This document shows positions 16,868 to 25,467 of a DNA stretch of 37,546 bases, in pieces. Source of the stretch: Fischerella sp. PCC 9605 (GTDB lineage Bacteria > Cyanobacteriota > Cyanobacteriia > Cyanobacteriales > Nostocaceae); assembly GCF_000517105.1 (NCBI RefSeq), contig NZ_KI912151.1:1074840-1112385 (forward strand), written 5' to 3'. Under the pieces are notes generated by a model. That model was not told where the DNA came from and searched no databases. It worked only from the letters and a program-made list of their open reading frames with translations. The position numbers and the translations under genes were made by a program. The stretch's first letter is position 1, and every line of letters starts with the position of its first letter.

Positions 16868-17371
16868 ATGATAAAAGCGACCACAGTCTCACCTAGAGGA
16901 TTGAAAAAGCCACCAATGTCAGCCTTATTTGGTCTGGTTCTGGGACTTGTTATTACGAGTGAGCAAGTATTTTTCTTCTTGCCTTGGTTGGTTATTTTTA
17001 TACCAATGGCGTTGACATTATCCAGGCATTTGAACGCTTTGAATTTGGGAGATGATGTCGCTAAAAGTCTAGGTAGTCGAGTGGAGTGGCAACGTGGTTT
17101 ACTGGTGCTGGTAGGTGTAGCCTTAGCGGGTGCGGGAGTCACCACCGCTGGAAATATTGGTTTTGTCGGTTTAATCACACCCCATTTAGGACGACAGATG
17201 GTAAGTGCAACCCATGAAGGCTTGATTCCTACCTCTGCACTGTTGGGTGGAGTGATTGTTGTGGTAGCGGATTTGTTGGGACGAGTACTGTTTGCACAGA
17301 TCAAAATTCCTTGTGGGGTAGTGACTGCTGCTGTCAGCGCTCCTTATTTTCTTTATTTATTAAGTTCGTAA
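16868..17371 (+). pseudogene. FecCD-type iron/siderophore ABC permease, C-terminal half only
   Basis: The 167 codons match the second half of FecCD permeases, normally about 330-350 residues with ten membrane segments. Recognisable: [59 protein letters not shown], and the C-terminal end [18 protein letters not shown]. Everything before the middle of the protein is missing, and the first 16 codons before MSALFGLV do not resemble the family. With half the channel gone it should not work by itself, so it is called a pseudogene. Its ATPase partner follows 30 bases later and is intact. No binding protein or TonB-dependent receptor is in the window. Confidence 0.8.
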
Positions 17372-17401
17372 CCGCAAAAATAATAATGGGAAATATCACT
17401 T

Positions 17402-18211
17402 ATGAAAGGACTGTCAACCAAAAGTCTGTCTTTAGCTTACGATGGTGCTACGATTATCCGTGACCTGAATTTGGCAATTCCCACTGGACAAATTAGCGCT
17501 TTAGTTGGCGCCAATGGTTGTGGTAAATCAACTTTGTTACGAGGTCTGGCGAGATTACTCAAACCTCGTGGTGGTACGGTGTACCTCGATGGTACGTCTA
17601 TTTTAAAGCTTTCCACCAAACAAGTAGCGCAGCAGTTAGGTATTTTGCCACAAGGTCCAGTAGCACCGGAAGGGTTAACGGTACGAGATTTGGTGGCACA
17701 AGGGCGTTATCCTTATCAAAATTGGTTGCAGCAGTGGTCGGCAAAAGATGAGAAGATTGTGCAACAGGCGCTAGATATTACAAATTTGCTAGAGTTGGCG
17801 GAGCGAGAACTCGATACTTTGTCTGGTGGACAACGACAGCGAGCATGGATTGCAATGGCGCTGGCGCAAGATACAGATATTTTACTTTTAGATGAACCGA
17901 CTACTTTTTTGGATTTGGCGCATCAGATCGAAATTTTAGATTTGTTGTATGAATTGAACCAAACTCAGGGACGAACAATTGTGATGGTACTGCATGATTT
18001 AAATCAGGCATGTCGTTATGCTGATTATCTGGTTGCTGTCAAAGATGGTCGCATTTTTGCTGCTGGGGAACCAAAACTGGTGATGACTCAGCAAATGGTT
18101 CAAGAGGTTTTTGAGTTGGAGTGTCGTATTATTCCCGATCCAGTTGTGGGGACGCCGATGTGTGTGCCGATAGGACGCAAGGGTAAAGGAAATTACAAAC
18201 AACTTGACTGA
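17402..18211 (+). CDS. Siderophore/iron-type ABC transporter ATP-binding protein (FecE/FhuC family)
   Basis: A 269-residue importer ATPase. Motifs: Walker [10 protein letters not shown] (residues 36-44), Q-loop [20 protein letters not shown] followed by the family-typical GRYPYQNW, signature [17 protein letters not shown], Walker [13 protein letters not shown] and switch [14 protein letters not shown]. The C-terminal extension ([20 protein letters not shown]) is typical of the FecE/FhuC group. It sits 30 bases after the truncated permease on the same strand, so the pair is what is left of an iron-chelate uptake operon. Whether it still serves a permease encoded elsewhere is not known. Confidence 0.88.
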   Translation: MKGLSTKSLSLAYDGATIIRDLNLAIPTGQISALVGANGCGKSTLLRGLARLLKPRGGTVYLDGTSILKLSTKQVAQQLGILPQGPVAPEGLTVRDLVAQGRYPYQNWLQQWSAKDEKIVQQALDITNLLELAERELDTLSGGQRQRAWIAMALAQDTDILLLDEPTTFLDLAHQIEILDLLYELNQTQGRTIVMVLHDLNQACRYADYLVAVKDGRIFAAGEPKLVMTQQMVQEVFELECRIIPDPVVGTPMCVPIGRKGKGNYKQLD

Positions 18212-18429
18212 AATTCATGATTCGATGTCTACTAGAGATATTGCTTGATAAGACATTTTGTAGTATATAAAATTTCAACTTACATTCAGGTTATTATCTT
18301 CTGTTTTTCGCCACTGACACAAAGTAATGTAATCCTTGCTGGCGCCTTTAGTGTTTTCAGTGGGAACGATTATTGAGGTATTCGTTTTTAGTACCGTATC
18401 AACTATGTAACTACAAACAATAAACAGTC

Positions 18430-20241
18430 GTGACAATAACATCAAAATCTTCTAGAGTATCTCACAAACTTAGAAATTCAGCCCATCCTTTACAACGCTT
18501 GCTAAACTATGGAAGCCGATATCGCCAACAAATTTGGCAAGCTACAACATTTTCTATCATCAATACGATCTTAGACTTAGCACCACCGTGGTTGATTGGT
18601 ACTGCGGTAGATATTCTCGTAAAGCAGCAAGATTCTGTAATTGCAAAGTTGGGAATTCAAGATATATTTTGGCAATTTTTGTTACTTTCATTTCTGACTA
18701 TAATTATTTGGATATTCGAGTCACTTTCTCAGTACGCCTACGATCGACTTTGGCGTAATTTAGCCCAAAATATTCAGCATAATTTACGCTTAGATGCTTA
18801 CAATCATGTACAAGAATTAGATTCAGCTTACTTTGAAGAAAGCAGCACAGGCGGCTTGATGTCAATTTTGAATGATGATATCAACCAGCTAGAAGATTTT
18901 TTAAATTTTGGAGCTCATGAAATTATCAACATTAGCACCTCAATCATCATTTTAATTGGTGGTTCGTTCTTTATTTTACCTCTCTCTATCACCTTGGCAG
19001 CAATGTTGCCAATGCCATTTATTGTTTGGGGTTCTTTTAGTTATCAAAAGCGTCTGGAAGACCGTTATGCTGAGGTACGAGAAAAGGTAAGTTTTTTGAA
19101 CTCACGACTAGCAAATAATCTCAGTGGCATTAACACAATTAAGAGTTTCACTGCTGAAGAATATGAAAGTGCTAGATTGGCAGGAGAGAGTGAAGCATAT
19201 AGAAAAAGTAATATCAAAGCAATTAAACTTTCTGCTGCATTTATTCCCTTAATCAGAATGCTAGTTTTAGTGGGGTTCACAGCCTTACTATTTTGGGGGG
19301 GTATGGCAACCTATGCGGGTAAGATATCTATTGGAAATTACAGTGTTTTACTTGTTTTAGTACAGAGAATGTTGTGGCCTTTAGTAGAATTAGGAGAAAT
19401 ATTTGACAAATATCAGAGGTCAATGGCTTCTACCAATCGCGTCATGGATTTATTAGATACTCCCATCAATATTACTGCGGGAGATATATATTTACCTATT
19501 GGTCGAGTAGTTGGTGAAATTGATTTTAAAAAAGTTACTTTTGCCTATCCTAATAGAGAACCAGTCATTAGAAAACTAACCTTACATATTCCCGCAGGAA
19601 AAACTATTGCTATTGTTGGTTCTACAGGTTCCGGGAAAAGCACTTTAGTTAAACTACTATTGCGATTTTATGATGTTTCTTCTGGAACGATTACTATTGA
19701 TGGTATTGATATCCAAGAATTAAATTTACGTGATTTACGTCGCTGTATTGGCTTGGTCAGTCAAGATGTATTCTTGTTTCATGGTATGGTTGCTGAAAAT
19801 ATAGCCTATGGTACTTTTGATGCTACCGATGAACGAATAATTGAAGCTGCGAAAATTGCCGAAGCTCATGATTTTATTATGCGACTCCCTCAAGGTTATG
19901 GGACAATAATTGGGGAGCGGGGGCAAAAATTATCTGGTGGACAACGGCAAAGAATTGCTATAGCCAGGGCTGTTTTAAAAAATCCGCCTATCTTAGTTTT
20001 AGATGAAGCTACATCAGCGGTAGATAATGAAACTGAAGCTGCTATTCAGCGTTCTTTAGAACGGATTACTGTGAATCGAACAACAATAGCTATAGCCCAT
20101 CGTCTTTCTACTATCCGCAATGCGGATCGCATTTATGTGATGGAATATGGGCAATTTGTAGAGTCGGGAACCCATGAAGAATTGTTGGATAAGAACGGGA
20201 TTTATGCTAATTTGTGGCGGGTGCAGTCCGGAGCGAAATAA
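18430..20241 (+). CDS. ABC exporter half-transporter (ABCB/MsbA-like, TMD-NBD fusion)
   Basis: A 603-residue type IV exporter: six-helix membrane domain (about residues 35-320, with the coupling stretch DSAYFEESSTGGLMSILNDD) fused to a nucleotide-binding domain with Walker A GSTGSGKST (397-405), signature [15 protein letters not shown], Walker B ILVLDEATSAVD and switch AIAHRLSTI. It should work as a homodimer, or with a second half encoded elsewhere. The start is a GTG at 18430 with no good Shine-Dalgarno. It follows the iron ATPase on the same strand after 218 bases; half-transporters of this type sometimes export siderophores or other peptides, but the substrate is not shown by the sequence. 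Confidence 0.88.
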   Translation: MTITSKSSRVSHKLRNSAHPLQRLLNYGSRYRQQIWQATTFSIINTILDLAPPWLIGTAVDILVKQQDSVIAKLGIQDIFWQFLLLSFLTIIIWIFESLSQYAYDRLWRNLAQNIQHNLRLDAYNHVQELDSAYFEESSTGGLMSILNDDINQLEDFLNFGAHEIINISTSIIILIGGSFFILPLSITLAAMLPMPFIVWGSFSYQKRLEDRYAEVREKVSFLNSRLANNLSGINTIKSFTAEEYESARLAGESEAYRKSNIKAIKLSAAFIPLIRMLVLVGFTALLFWGGMATYAGKISIGNYSVLLVLVQRMLWPLVELGEIFDKYQRSMASTNRVMDLLDTPINITAGDIYLPIGRVVGEIDFKKVTFAYPNREPVIRKLTLHIPAGKTIAIVGSTGSGKSTLVKLLLRFYDVSSGTITIDGIDIQELNLRDLRRCIGLVSQDVFLFHGMVAENIAYGTFDATDERIIEAAKIAEAHDFIMRLPQGYGTIIGERGQKLSGGQRQRIAIARAVLKNPPILVLDEATSAVDNETEAAIQRSLERITVNRTTIAIAHRLSTIRNADRIYVMEYGQFVESGTHEELLDKNGIYANLWRVQSGAK

Positions 20242-20395
20242 AAAAGCCAGAATTCAGAACTCAGAGTTCAGAATTAATTTAGTAGTATTTTATACTCCAG
20301 TCTGGATAATTCGTAATTCGTTAAACAGATCTGATTGGAAGCCGCAGACATCGCATTCCAAACCAGATTTCCACAATTGGTGTCCCAGTAGTCAG

Positions 20396-20695
20396 ATGGA
20401 ATTAACAGTTCAGTCCTTTGTAGATCCAGACCCGTTCCAGGAACTGACCTTCCCCACTGTCATTGCGGCCAAATTAGCAAGCGCCGATTATTTGGGACAG
20501 CCCCTGGCCAAACTAACACCTGAGCAGATGGCTGATATAGATGCAATTCTGGGCAATACACTCAATAAACAAGCAGTGATGTCGCAGATTCGAGATTGGA
20601 CTGCTGAGGTTCGTTCTTTTCTGCAAGGTCAGTTACCTACCAGCCGCACTCAAGATTTGCGAGAGCAACTGCTCAAGATTGGGATTCCTTTGTAA
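20396..20695 (+). CDS. Hypothetical protein, about 99 residues
   Basis: A small acidic protein that I do not recognise: MELTVQSFVDPDPFQELTFP, then TVIAAKLASADYLGQPLAKL, TPEQMADIDAILGNTLNKQA and helices up to LREQLLKIGIPL. No membrane segment, signal peptide or cysteine. The frame is open further upstream, but that part is repeat DNA (AGAATTCAGAACTCAGAG type) and the ATG at 20396 starts the protein-like sequence. No good ribosome site is visible. It lies 154 bases after the exporter gene on the same strand and may be co-transcribed. Confidence 0.55.
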   Translation: MELTVQSFVDPDPFQELTFPTVIAAKLASADYLGQPLAKLTPEQMADIDAILGNTLNKQAVMSQIRDWTAEVRSFLQGQLPTSRTQDLREQLLKIGIPL

Positions 20696-20760
20696 CTGTC
20701 AAATCATATCTGATGATCAATTTTTTTGAACGAGAAACGTCCAATTTATATCTAATAATT

Positions 20761-20802
20761 TGTACACATATGTCCGCTTTAATTCCTCTTTAAATTTGGA
20801 CA
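20761..20802. repeat. TGTACA plus inverted TGTCC/GGACA motif, possible transposon end
   Basis: TGTACA (20761-20766) is followed by TGTCC-GCTTTAA (20771-20782) and, after a short spacer, the inverted TTAAATTTGGACA (20790-20802). Terminal TGTACA with nearby phased binding motifs is the layout of Tn7-like/Tn5053-like element ends. The motif differs from the array that follows, so the link is uncertain. Confidence 0.3.
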
Positions 20803-20854
20803 CTCCAGTGGGGTCATTCCCAAAAACTGGCTCTGGGTATAGCTTGTAGCCTAG

Positions 20855-21060
20855 TTGCATTTATTGTGGTTTCAGAACGCTTGTTTGCAGTTTCGTTGCA
20901 TTTATTGTGGTTTGGGCCGCAATTATTGTGGTTTTGAGACCACCTCTAGTTGCAGATTAATGTGGTTTCAAATTTGCCTTGATTGCAGTTTTGATGATTT
21001 ATGTTTGCAGTTCGCCACACCTAATCATACCACAAAATATTTATGCAAGAGTTCTAATGT
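20855..21060. repeat. Array of degenerate TTGCATTTATTGTGGTTT motifs in helical phase
   Basis: Two identical 18-mers TTGCATTTATTGTGGTTT lie at 20855 and 20896. Variants lie at 20917 (CCGCAATTATTGTGGTTT) and 20950 (TTGCAGATTAATGTGGTTT). Half-motifs TTGCAG lie at 20885, 20983 and 21005, and an inverted copy ACCACAAAATATTTATGCAA at 21029-21048. Steps between them are 30, 11, 21, 33, 33 and 22 bases, near multiples of one helix turn. The gap lies between convergent genes, so it is not a promoter region. The layout suggests an array of binding sites for a transposase or other DNA-binding protein. Confidence 0.6.
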
Positions 21061-21155
21061 GGATGCGATCGCGCTTTGTTTTGTCTGGCTTCTCGTACCT
21101 CGGCGGAAATAAATACCTTCAAATTTTGCAACAAACCCCTATTTTTGCCTACAGT

Positions 21156-22055
21156 TTAACCTAAAGTAGCAACTTGAGTTTTATCTGCTACCACTTCATC
21201 AAAATCAGTACTCAAAGATACTTCTCTCCAAGCGTCCAACCCTCCTTTAATAAACTCCAATGCGGCATCAATAATTTCTACTGCATCTGCACCCAGCGCC
21301 AATCTTAGTGGTGGGTTATCGCTATCAACAGCTTTAATCATTGCTAGAGCTGCTTTCCTTGGGTCTCCTGGTAGTTTGATTTTCATATCTCGTACATCCC
21401 GTACCCACTGGGACATATCATTAACGATCGGCTTATATTCATCAATTTTAGTATCAACTAATACATGAGATTTGTTGAAAAAATCTGTTCTGAATACACC
21501 AGGTTCAACCATTGTGACTTTGATACCAAAGTGTCTAACTTCGTTCGCTAATGAGCCAGAAATTCCTTCTAGAGCTAACTTGCTGCTGATATAAATTCCC
21601 TCACCAGCACTAGCTTCAAAACAAGCTGCTGATGAAATATTAAGAATATGTCCACTGCGTTGCTGGCGCATATGAGGTAGAACAACTCGCAGTATGTCTA
21701 AAACACCAAAAAAATTTGTTTCAAATTGACGACGTACAGCCTCATCGCTAACTTCTTCAAGTATTCCTGCAACCTCACATCCAGCGTTGTTGACGAGTAC
21801 ATCAATGCGCCCAAAGTTGGCGATCGCTTTTTTCACAGCCTCTCTTACTTCTTCAGGTTTCGTTACATCAAGTTGTACTGCTAATGTGCGATCCGGAAAG
21901 CGTGCTGCTAAATCTTCTACCTGCTGTGGATTCCGTGCCGTTAGCACGACAGTCTCGCCTCGTTCAAGTGCTGTTTCTGCTAATGGTCGACCAAAACCAC
22001 TTGAGCAACCAGTGATAAACCATACCCGTGTCTCCTGAACCGAGGATGTCACCAT
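21156..22055 (-). CDS. Short-chain dehydrogenase/reductase, classical type
   Basis: A 299-residue NAD(P)-dependent oxidoreductase. It shows the cofactor loop TGCSSGFG (15-22), the LDVT acidic stretch, NNAG (89-92), the catalytic Ser in NISSAACFE (about 141-142) and the YISSK motif (Tyr155, Lys159). The C-terminal part is of the common oxidoreductase type that handles carbonyl or hydroxyl substrates; the actual substrate is not predictable. It is the last gene of the biosynthetic run on the minus strand, 133 bases after mbtH, so it could be a tailoring enzyme or a chance neighbour. All catalytic residues are present, unlike the other SDR of the cluster. Confidence 0.85.
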   Translation of the reverse strand: MVTSSVQETRVWFITGCSSGFGRPLAETALERGETVVLTARNPQQVEDLAARFPDRTLAVQLDVTKPEEVREAVKKAIANFGRIDVLVNNAGCEVAGILEEVSDEAVRRQFETNFFGVLDILRVVLPHMRQQRSGHILNISSAACFEASAGEGIYISSKLALEGISGSLANEVRHFGIKVTMVEPGVFRTDFFNKSHVLVDTKIDEYKPIVNDMSQWVRDVRDMKIKLPGDPRKAALAMIKAVDSDNPPLRLALGADAVEIIDAALEFIKGGLDAWREVSLSTDFDEVVADKTQVATLG

Positions 22056-22188
22056 AGAAATTCTCTATTTTTAACAAGGTTACTAAGCCAAAGAAACTTG
22101 AAATTGCAGAAGCAGAAAAATGCTTATATTAACGTGAAGTGGGCATACAAAACCCACCAAGTACACAATTTAAACGCACAGTTGCTTA

Positions 22189-22413
22189 CTAGATGTTGCC
22201 AGCTGTTTCCTGCATCTTTTTCCGGAGACTAAGCGGTCTCATGTCAGTCCAGACTTCTTTGATGTAATCTAAACATTCTTGTTTGGATCCATTTTTTCCA
22301 GCATCTTTCCAACCAAGAGGATTTTCGCGCTCTAATGGCCAAATGGAATATTGTTCTTCGTGATTAACTACCACTTTGTAAATTGTTGTGTCTTCTTTGT
22401 CATTTTGATACAT
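22189..22413 (-). CDS. mbtH: MbtH-like protein
   Basis: A 74-residue NRPS accessory protein that binds A domains and often is needed for their folding or activity. Family signatures are clear: [13 protein letters not shown], the conserved [20 protein letters not shown], and [17 protein letters not shown] with the invariant Trp residues. It most likely serves the A domain of the NRPS encoded a few genes upstream, and any others beyond the window edge. It is on the same strand as the cluster, 61 bases after the small unknown gene. Confidence 0.95.
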   Translation of the reverse strand: MYQNDKEDTTIYKVVVNHEEQYSIWPLERENPLGWKDAGKNGSKQECLDYIKEVWTDMRPLSLRKKMQETAGNI

Positions 22414-22474
22414 AATTGACCTCTTTATATTTAACTAGTTATGCTTTGCACTCCATTAATAACTGGGACGAATC

Positions 22475-22801
22475 TTATGTTTCCACTGGTTCTAAATGTC
22501 CCTTACCGTTTAAAGTCACCAGGTCAATATCTGCAATACATTTAACTTTTACATAGTTTAGTGTCAAGTGACCAACTAAATAAACTTTCCCCGTTTGACG
22601 CTCAAAGTCAGCTTCATTAAAATTAGATGCTTCCGGGTCAAGTCTGACACCTAAATCAGTACCTCCCTTGGTGTTTGTGAATTTGATATGCACATATCTT
22701 CGGTCGATGCTTTCTTTGAGTGCTGTAGCCGTTTTTTCAGGTCGCAAGCTTGCTTCAATTGGATGTTCCCCTTCTGACAATCTTTGTATTAACTCGTTCA
22801 T
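22475..22801 (-). CDS. Unknown small protein in the biosynthetic cluster
   Basis: A 108-residue soluble protein, MNELIQRLSEGEHPIEASLR at the start, then a helix EKTATALKESIDRRYVHIKF, TKGGTDLGVRLDPEAS, and a beta-rich end GKVYLVGHLTLNYVKVKCIA with DIDLVTLNGKGHLEP. It has the look of a compact beta-sandwich or ferredoxin-like fold. I cannot assign a family or function. Its place between an SDR and MbtH on the same strand suggests that it belongs to the cluster. No catalytic motif stands out. Confidence 0.7.
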   Translation of the reverse strand: MNELIQRLSEGEHPIEASLRPEKTATALKESIDRRYVHIKFTNTKGGTDLGVRLDPEASNFNEADFERQTGKVYLVGHLTLNYVKVKCIADIDLVTLNGKGHLEPVET

Positions 22802-22820
22802 GGAAGTGTCCTCTAATTAA

Positions 22821-22955
22821 TTAAGAATTACTTTCATTTAAGATTGCGGATAGTAAATCTATTGCGATCGCTAACTTTTTGGGATTAACTGGGATAGAGC
22901 TTTTACCCGCAATAGATCCAATGGCTCGACTGAGAACTTCTAGAGCGTTGCTACA
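22821..22955 (-). pseudogene. Possible remnant of a gene end (about 44 codons)
   Basis: The minus-strand frame reads ALEVLSRAIGSIAGKSSIPV followed by NPKKLAIAIDLLSAILNESN and then a stop. It contains a HIP1 site inside LAIAID, in step with the codons, as in real genes. There is an in-frame stop before it and no start codon, so it is probably the C-terminal end of a decayed gene between the SDR and the small unknown gene. I do not recognise the protein. Confidence 0.3.
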
Positions 22956-23097
22956 TTAGACAAAATTAGAGATAAAAAACCTGACTTCTAACGTTGAAAA
23001 GACTGATTTTTCGTTGAGACAACTCAAAAAACTTGGTTTTTGGGATGATTGTATCGGCGCTCTAGCTTTTTGATAACGATCAAATCACGATAAATTG

Positions 23098-23982
23098 TTA
23101 ATCCAATCCCATTTCTTTTCGCATAGCACCATAATAGTAAGTGTCATAAAAATATTGATATGGAAGTAATCTTTTACATAAAGCTCCAAGCCGTAATTGC
23201 CATTCAAAGTCCGTGACAACATATTGCCTTTTGGGTTTGCGTGCTTCCAAAGCTTCAAAAATCACAGCGGCAACTTTTTCAGGTGGCATTCCTTGACGAT
23301 TTCCCTTGACTACATTTTCCATAAATATTCTGAAAGTTTTACCGTATAAAGCTTTAGCTTCGGGTGACATGTTAGCTAATGTTTTTTGGTACCTTGCCTC
23401 AACTTTGTCAGACACTTCTGTATTCATTGAATCTGGCAGGATCGAAAGAACTTCAACCCCAGAAGAACGCAATTCCATTCGCAAACAATCAGTTAGTGCC
23501 TCCACTGCAAACTTTGAAGCAACCAACGGACCGAAAAATGGCATAGATAATCGACCTGCGATCGCACTGATATTGATGATCCTGCCTTTGGCTTTTCGGA
23601 TCGCTGGTAATAGCGCTTGTGTAACTGCTATCAACCCGATAACACTTACTTCAAATTGCCATCTCAGATCATCGATTCCAACACACTCCAGTGGCCCGTC
23701 TACTGCTACAACTGCATTGTTAACTAATCCGAATAGCCCTTCATCACCGACTGCGAATGAAATAAATTCCGAAGCCGATTTAATTTGTTCTGCCTTTGTG
23801 ATGTCCATAATGATTGGAGTTAAATCACCAGATGCAGCCTGCTTTAGGGATTCAGCATCTTTATCTGTGCGGACTCCTGCAAAAACTCGATACCCTTGTT
23901 TGTCGAGTAAAAGCGCGGTTGCTCGACCGAGACCTGTGGATGTTCCTGTGATCACTACTGCGCCTTTATTACTCTTTGTCAT
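23098..23982 (-). CDS. SDR-family protein lacking the catalytic tyrosine
   Basis: A 294-residue protein of the SDR fold. The cofactor loop TGTSTGLG (12-19), the MDIT stretch and the Ser-region NISAIAG are present. In the active-site motif, however, the usual YxxxK reads LVASK (GPLVASKFAVEAL; Leu153, Lys157), so the catalytic Tyr is gone; NNAG is also changed to NNAV. The ATG at 23982 is chosen because GGAGGAAG stands eight bases before it; a TTG at 24021 is the only earlier start. It follows the P450 gene by 87 bases on the same strand. It may be inactive, use another residue, or serve as a binding or non-redox enzyme. Confidence 0.85.
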   Translation of the reverse strand: MTKSNKGAVVITGTSTGLGRATALLLDKQGYRVFAGVRTDKDAESLKQAASGDLTPIIMDITKAEQIKSASEFISFAVGDEGLFGLVNNAVVAVDGPLECVGIDDLRWQFEVSVIGLIAVTQALLPAIRKAKGRIINISAIAGRLSMPFFGPLVASKFAVEALTDCLRMELRSSGVEVLSILPDSMNTEVSDKVEARYQKTLANMSPEAKALYGKTFRIFMENVVKGNRQGMPPEKVAAVIFEALEARKPKRQYVVTDFEWQLRLGALCKRLLPYQYFYDTYYYGAMRKEMGLD

Positions 23983-24069
23983 ACCTACTTCCTCCATAGT
24001 GAAATATCTTGTTAGTGCCAAAAGGCTAAATTGAGAAATATACGGAAAGGAATGAAAAAACTCCAGAGG

Positions 24070-25449
24070 TTAAACTGAACCAGTAACTAATGACTGCAAA
24101 TGTCCTTGATGTTGATGCTGACTAAGTACTACCATTTTCACGCCACTAGCAGGGTAACAAAGAAGACCATCAAATTTCGGTTGTTCTGGTTTTTTACTCA
24201 TTAGCTTTAACTGATAGCGTGAAAGAATTATTGCCAAAACCAATTTCATTTCAAACAGAGCAAAGGCTCCTCCAATACAAATACGAGAACCACCACCAAA
24301 GGGTAAAAATTCATAGGTCGAAAATTGTTTTTCAAGAAAACGCTCTGGGTTAAATTGTTTTGGTTCCGGGTATAAATCTTCACGCTGATGCGTAGAATAG
24401 ATATTTGCAATAAGTATTGTTCCCGGACTCAACTTATAGCCCATGATCTCAACAGGAGACTCTACTATCCTTGGAAATGCAAATAGCTGAGTTGGGTAAA
24501 TTCGTAAAACCTCGTCACAAACAGCATTGAGATAAGGTAATGCCAAGATGCTGGTGATATCTGGGTTTTCACCAAGGCTATTAAGTTCCTCAAGCAGGCG
24601 ATCGCAAACGTGAGGTAAACGGTGAATCCAGTATAAAGCCCAAGCGATCGCAGTTGCTGAAGCTCCTTGAGCCGCCCCGATAGGTGAAATTAACAAGTCC
24701 CGTATTTCTTCATCCGCGATCGCCTCTCCCGCCTCATCTGTTGCCAATAATAATTCCGAGAGAATATCGGTGCGAGAGAGATCTGCTTGCTTGCGGCGTT
24801 CTTGAACTTCAGCATACAGCAGTTGGAAAAGCTCTTGCCGGAGGTAAAGCAAATTTCCTTGAGGACTCCACCGTCCTAAATTCCATCCCCAAAAGGGTAG
24901 TTTTGCGAACAGTTGAAGTAGTGGAGATAGTTCATGTTTGAACACAGAAGCAAATAAATGTTTTACTCTTTCATAGCGCTCTCCTTGACGCAATCCCATC
25001 ACAATTTCTATACCTATCGCCAAGGTAATATCTTCTACAGTTGAGTAGGCAAGAAAAGGTTTTCCGATTGCCTGTAGACTCATAATTTTTTCTGTCAGTT
25101 CGCAGATACGTTGTCCGCAGGCTTGCATCCGCGCACCGTGAAAGGCTGACATTAACAATTTGCGCCGATTTTTATGACGCGATCCATCCAGTTGCAGAAC
25201 TCCTTGTTTTCCTGTAAATAGGGCGAAATCTTGGTTTAATGCACCCCTAGCTGCAATTTCCTTGCCCCGCGTGAAAATCTCCTTTATCCCTAAAGGATTA
25301 CTAACATAAACTGTTGGTGTAGAACCAAACATTACAGTTACAATGTCACCATAGCGCTTGGAAATAGCATCCATATAGCCAAAGACATCAGCCTCGAATT
25401 GCAGGGCTAGCAACCAAGAAGGAGTTTTCGGTCCTGGGGGTAGTTTCAT
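24070..25449 (-). CDS. Cytochrome P450, CYP110-like, with altered I-helix
   Basis: A 459-residue soluble-type P450 whose start LPPGPKTPSWLLALQFEADV resembles cyanobacterial CYP110. Conserved: ExxR in EVLRIYP (Glu313, Arg316), the PERF-type stretch FNPERFLEK, and the heme loop FGGGSRICIGG (Cys391 as iron ligand). The I-helix oxygen-activation motif, normally A/G-G-x-D/E-T-T, reads A-A-Q-G-A-S (259-264), so both the acid and the Thr are missing. It lies 18 bases after the NRPS gene and is surely in the same operon, so it should act on the assembly-line product or a carrier-bound intermediate. A GAGG site precedes the ATG closely. The reaction could differ from plain hydroxylation. Confidence 0.92.
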   Translation of the reverse strand: MKLPPGPKTPSWLLALQFEADVFGYMDAISKRYGDIVTVMFGSTPTVYVSNPLGIKEIFTRGKEIAARGALNQDFALFTGKQGVLQLDGSRHKNRRKLLMSAFHGARMQACGQRICELTEKIMSLQAIGKPFLAYSTVEDITLAIGIEIVMGLRQGERYERVKHLFASVFKHELSPLLQLFAKLPFWGWNLGRWSPQGNLLYLRQELFQLLYAEVQERRKQADLSRTDILSELLLATDEAGEAIADEEIRDLLISPIGAAQGASATAIAWALYWIHRLPHVCDRLLEELNSLGENPDITSILALPYLNAVCDEVLRIYPTQLFAFPRIVESPVEIMGYKLSPGTILIANIYSTHQREDLYPEPKQFNPERFLEKQFSTYEFLPFGGGSRICIGGAFALFEMKLVLAIILSRYQLKLMSKKPEQPKFDGLLCYPASGVKMVVLSQHQHQGHLQSLVTGSV

Positions 25450-25467
25450 CAGCCTCTTTTACTCCCA

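Noticed and set aside
16795-17304. 169-codon minus-strand frame opposite the FecCD remnant
   Set aside because: Most of it is the antisense of the recognisable FecCD sequence. Only its last 40 or so codons look hydrophobic enough to be a remnant, and this is noted in the intergenic entry.
20174-20395. N-terminal extension of the small gene at 20396
   Set aside because: The extra 74 codons overlap the exporter gene in another frame and then run through repeat DNA; the protein-like sequence starts at the ATG 20396.
20855-21060. Possible CRISPR array
   Set aside because: Repeats are only 18 bases, degenerate, unevenly spaced and partly inverted, and no cas gene is near. A binding-site array fits better.
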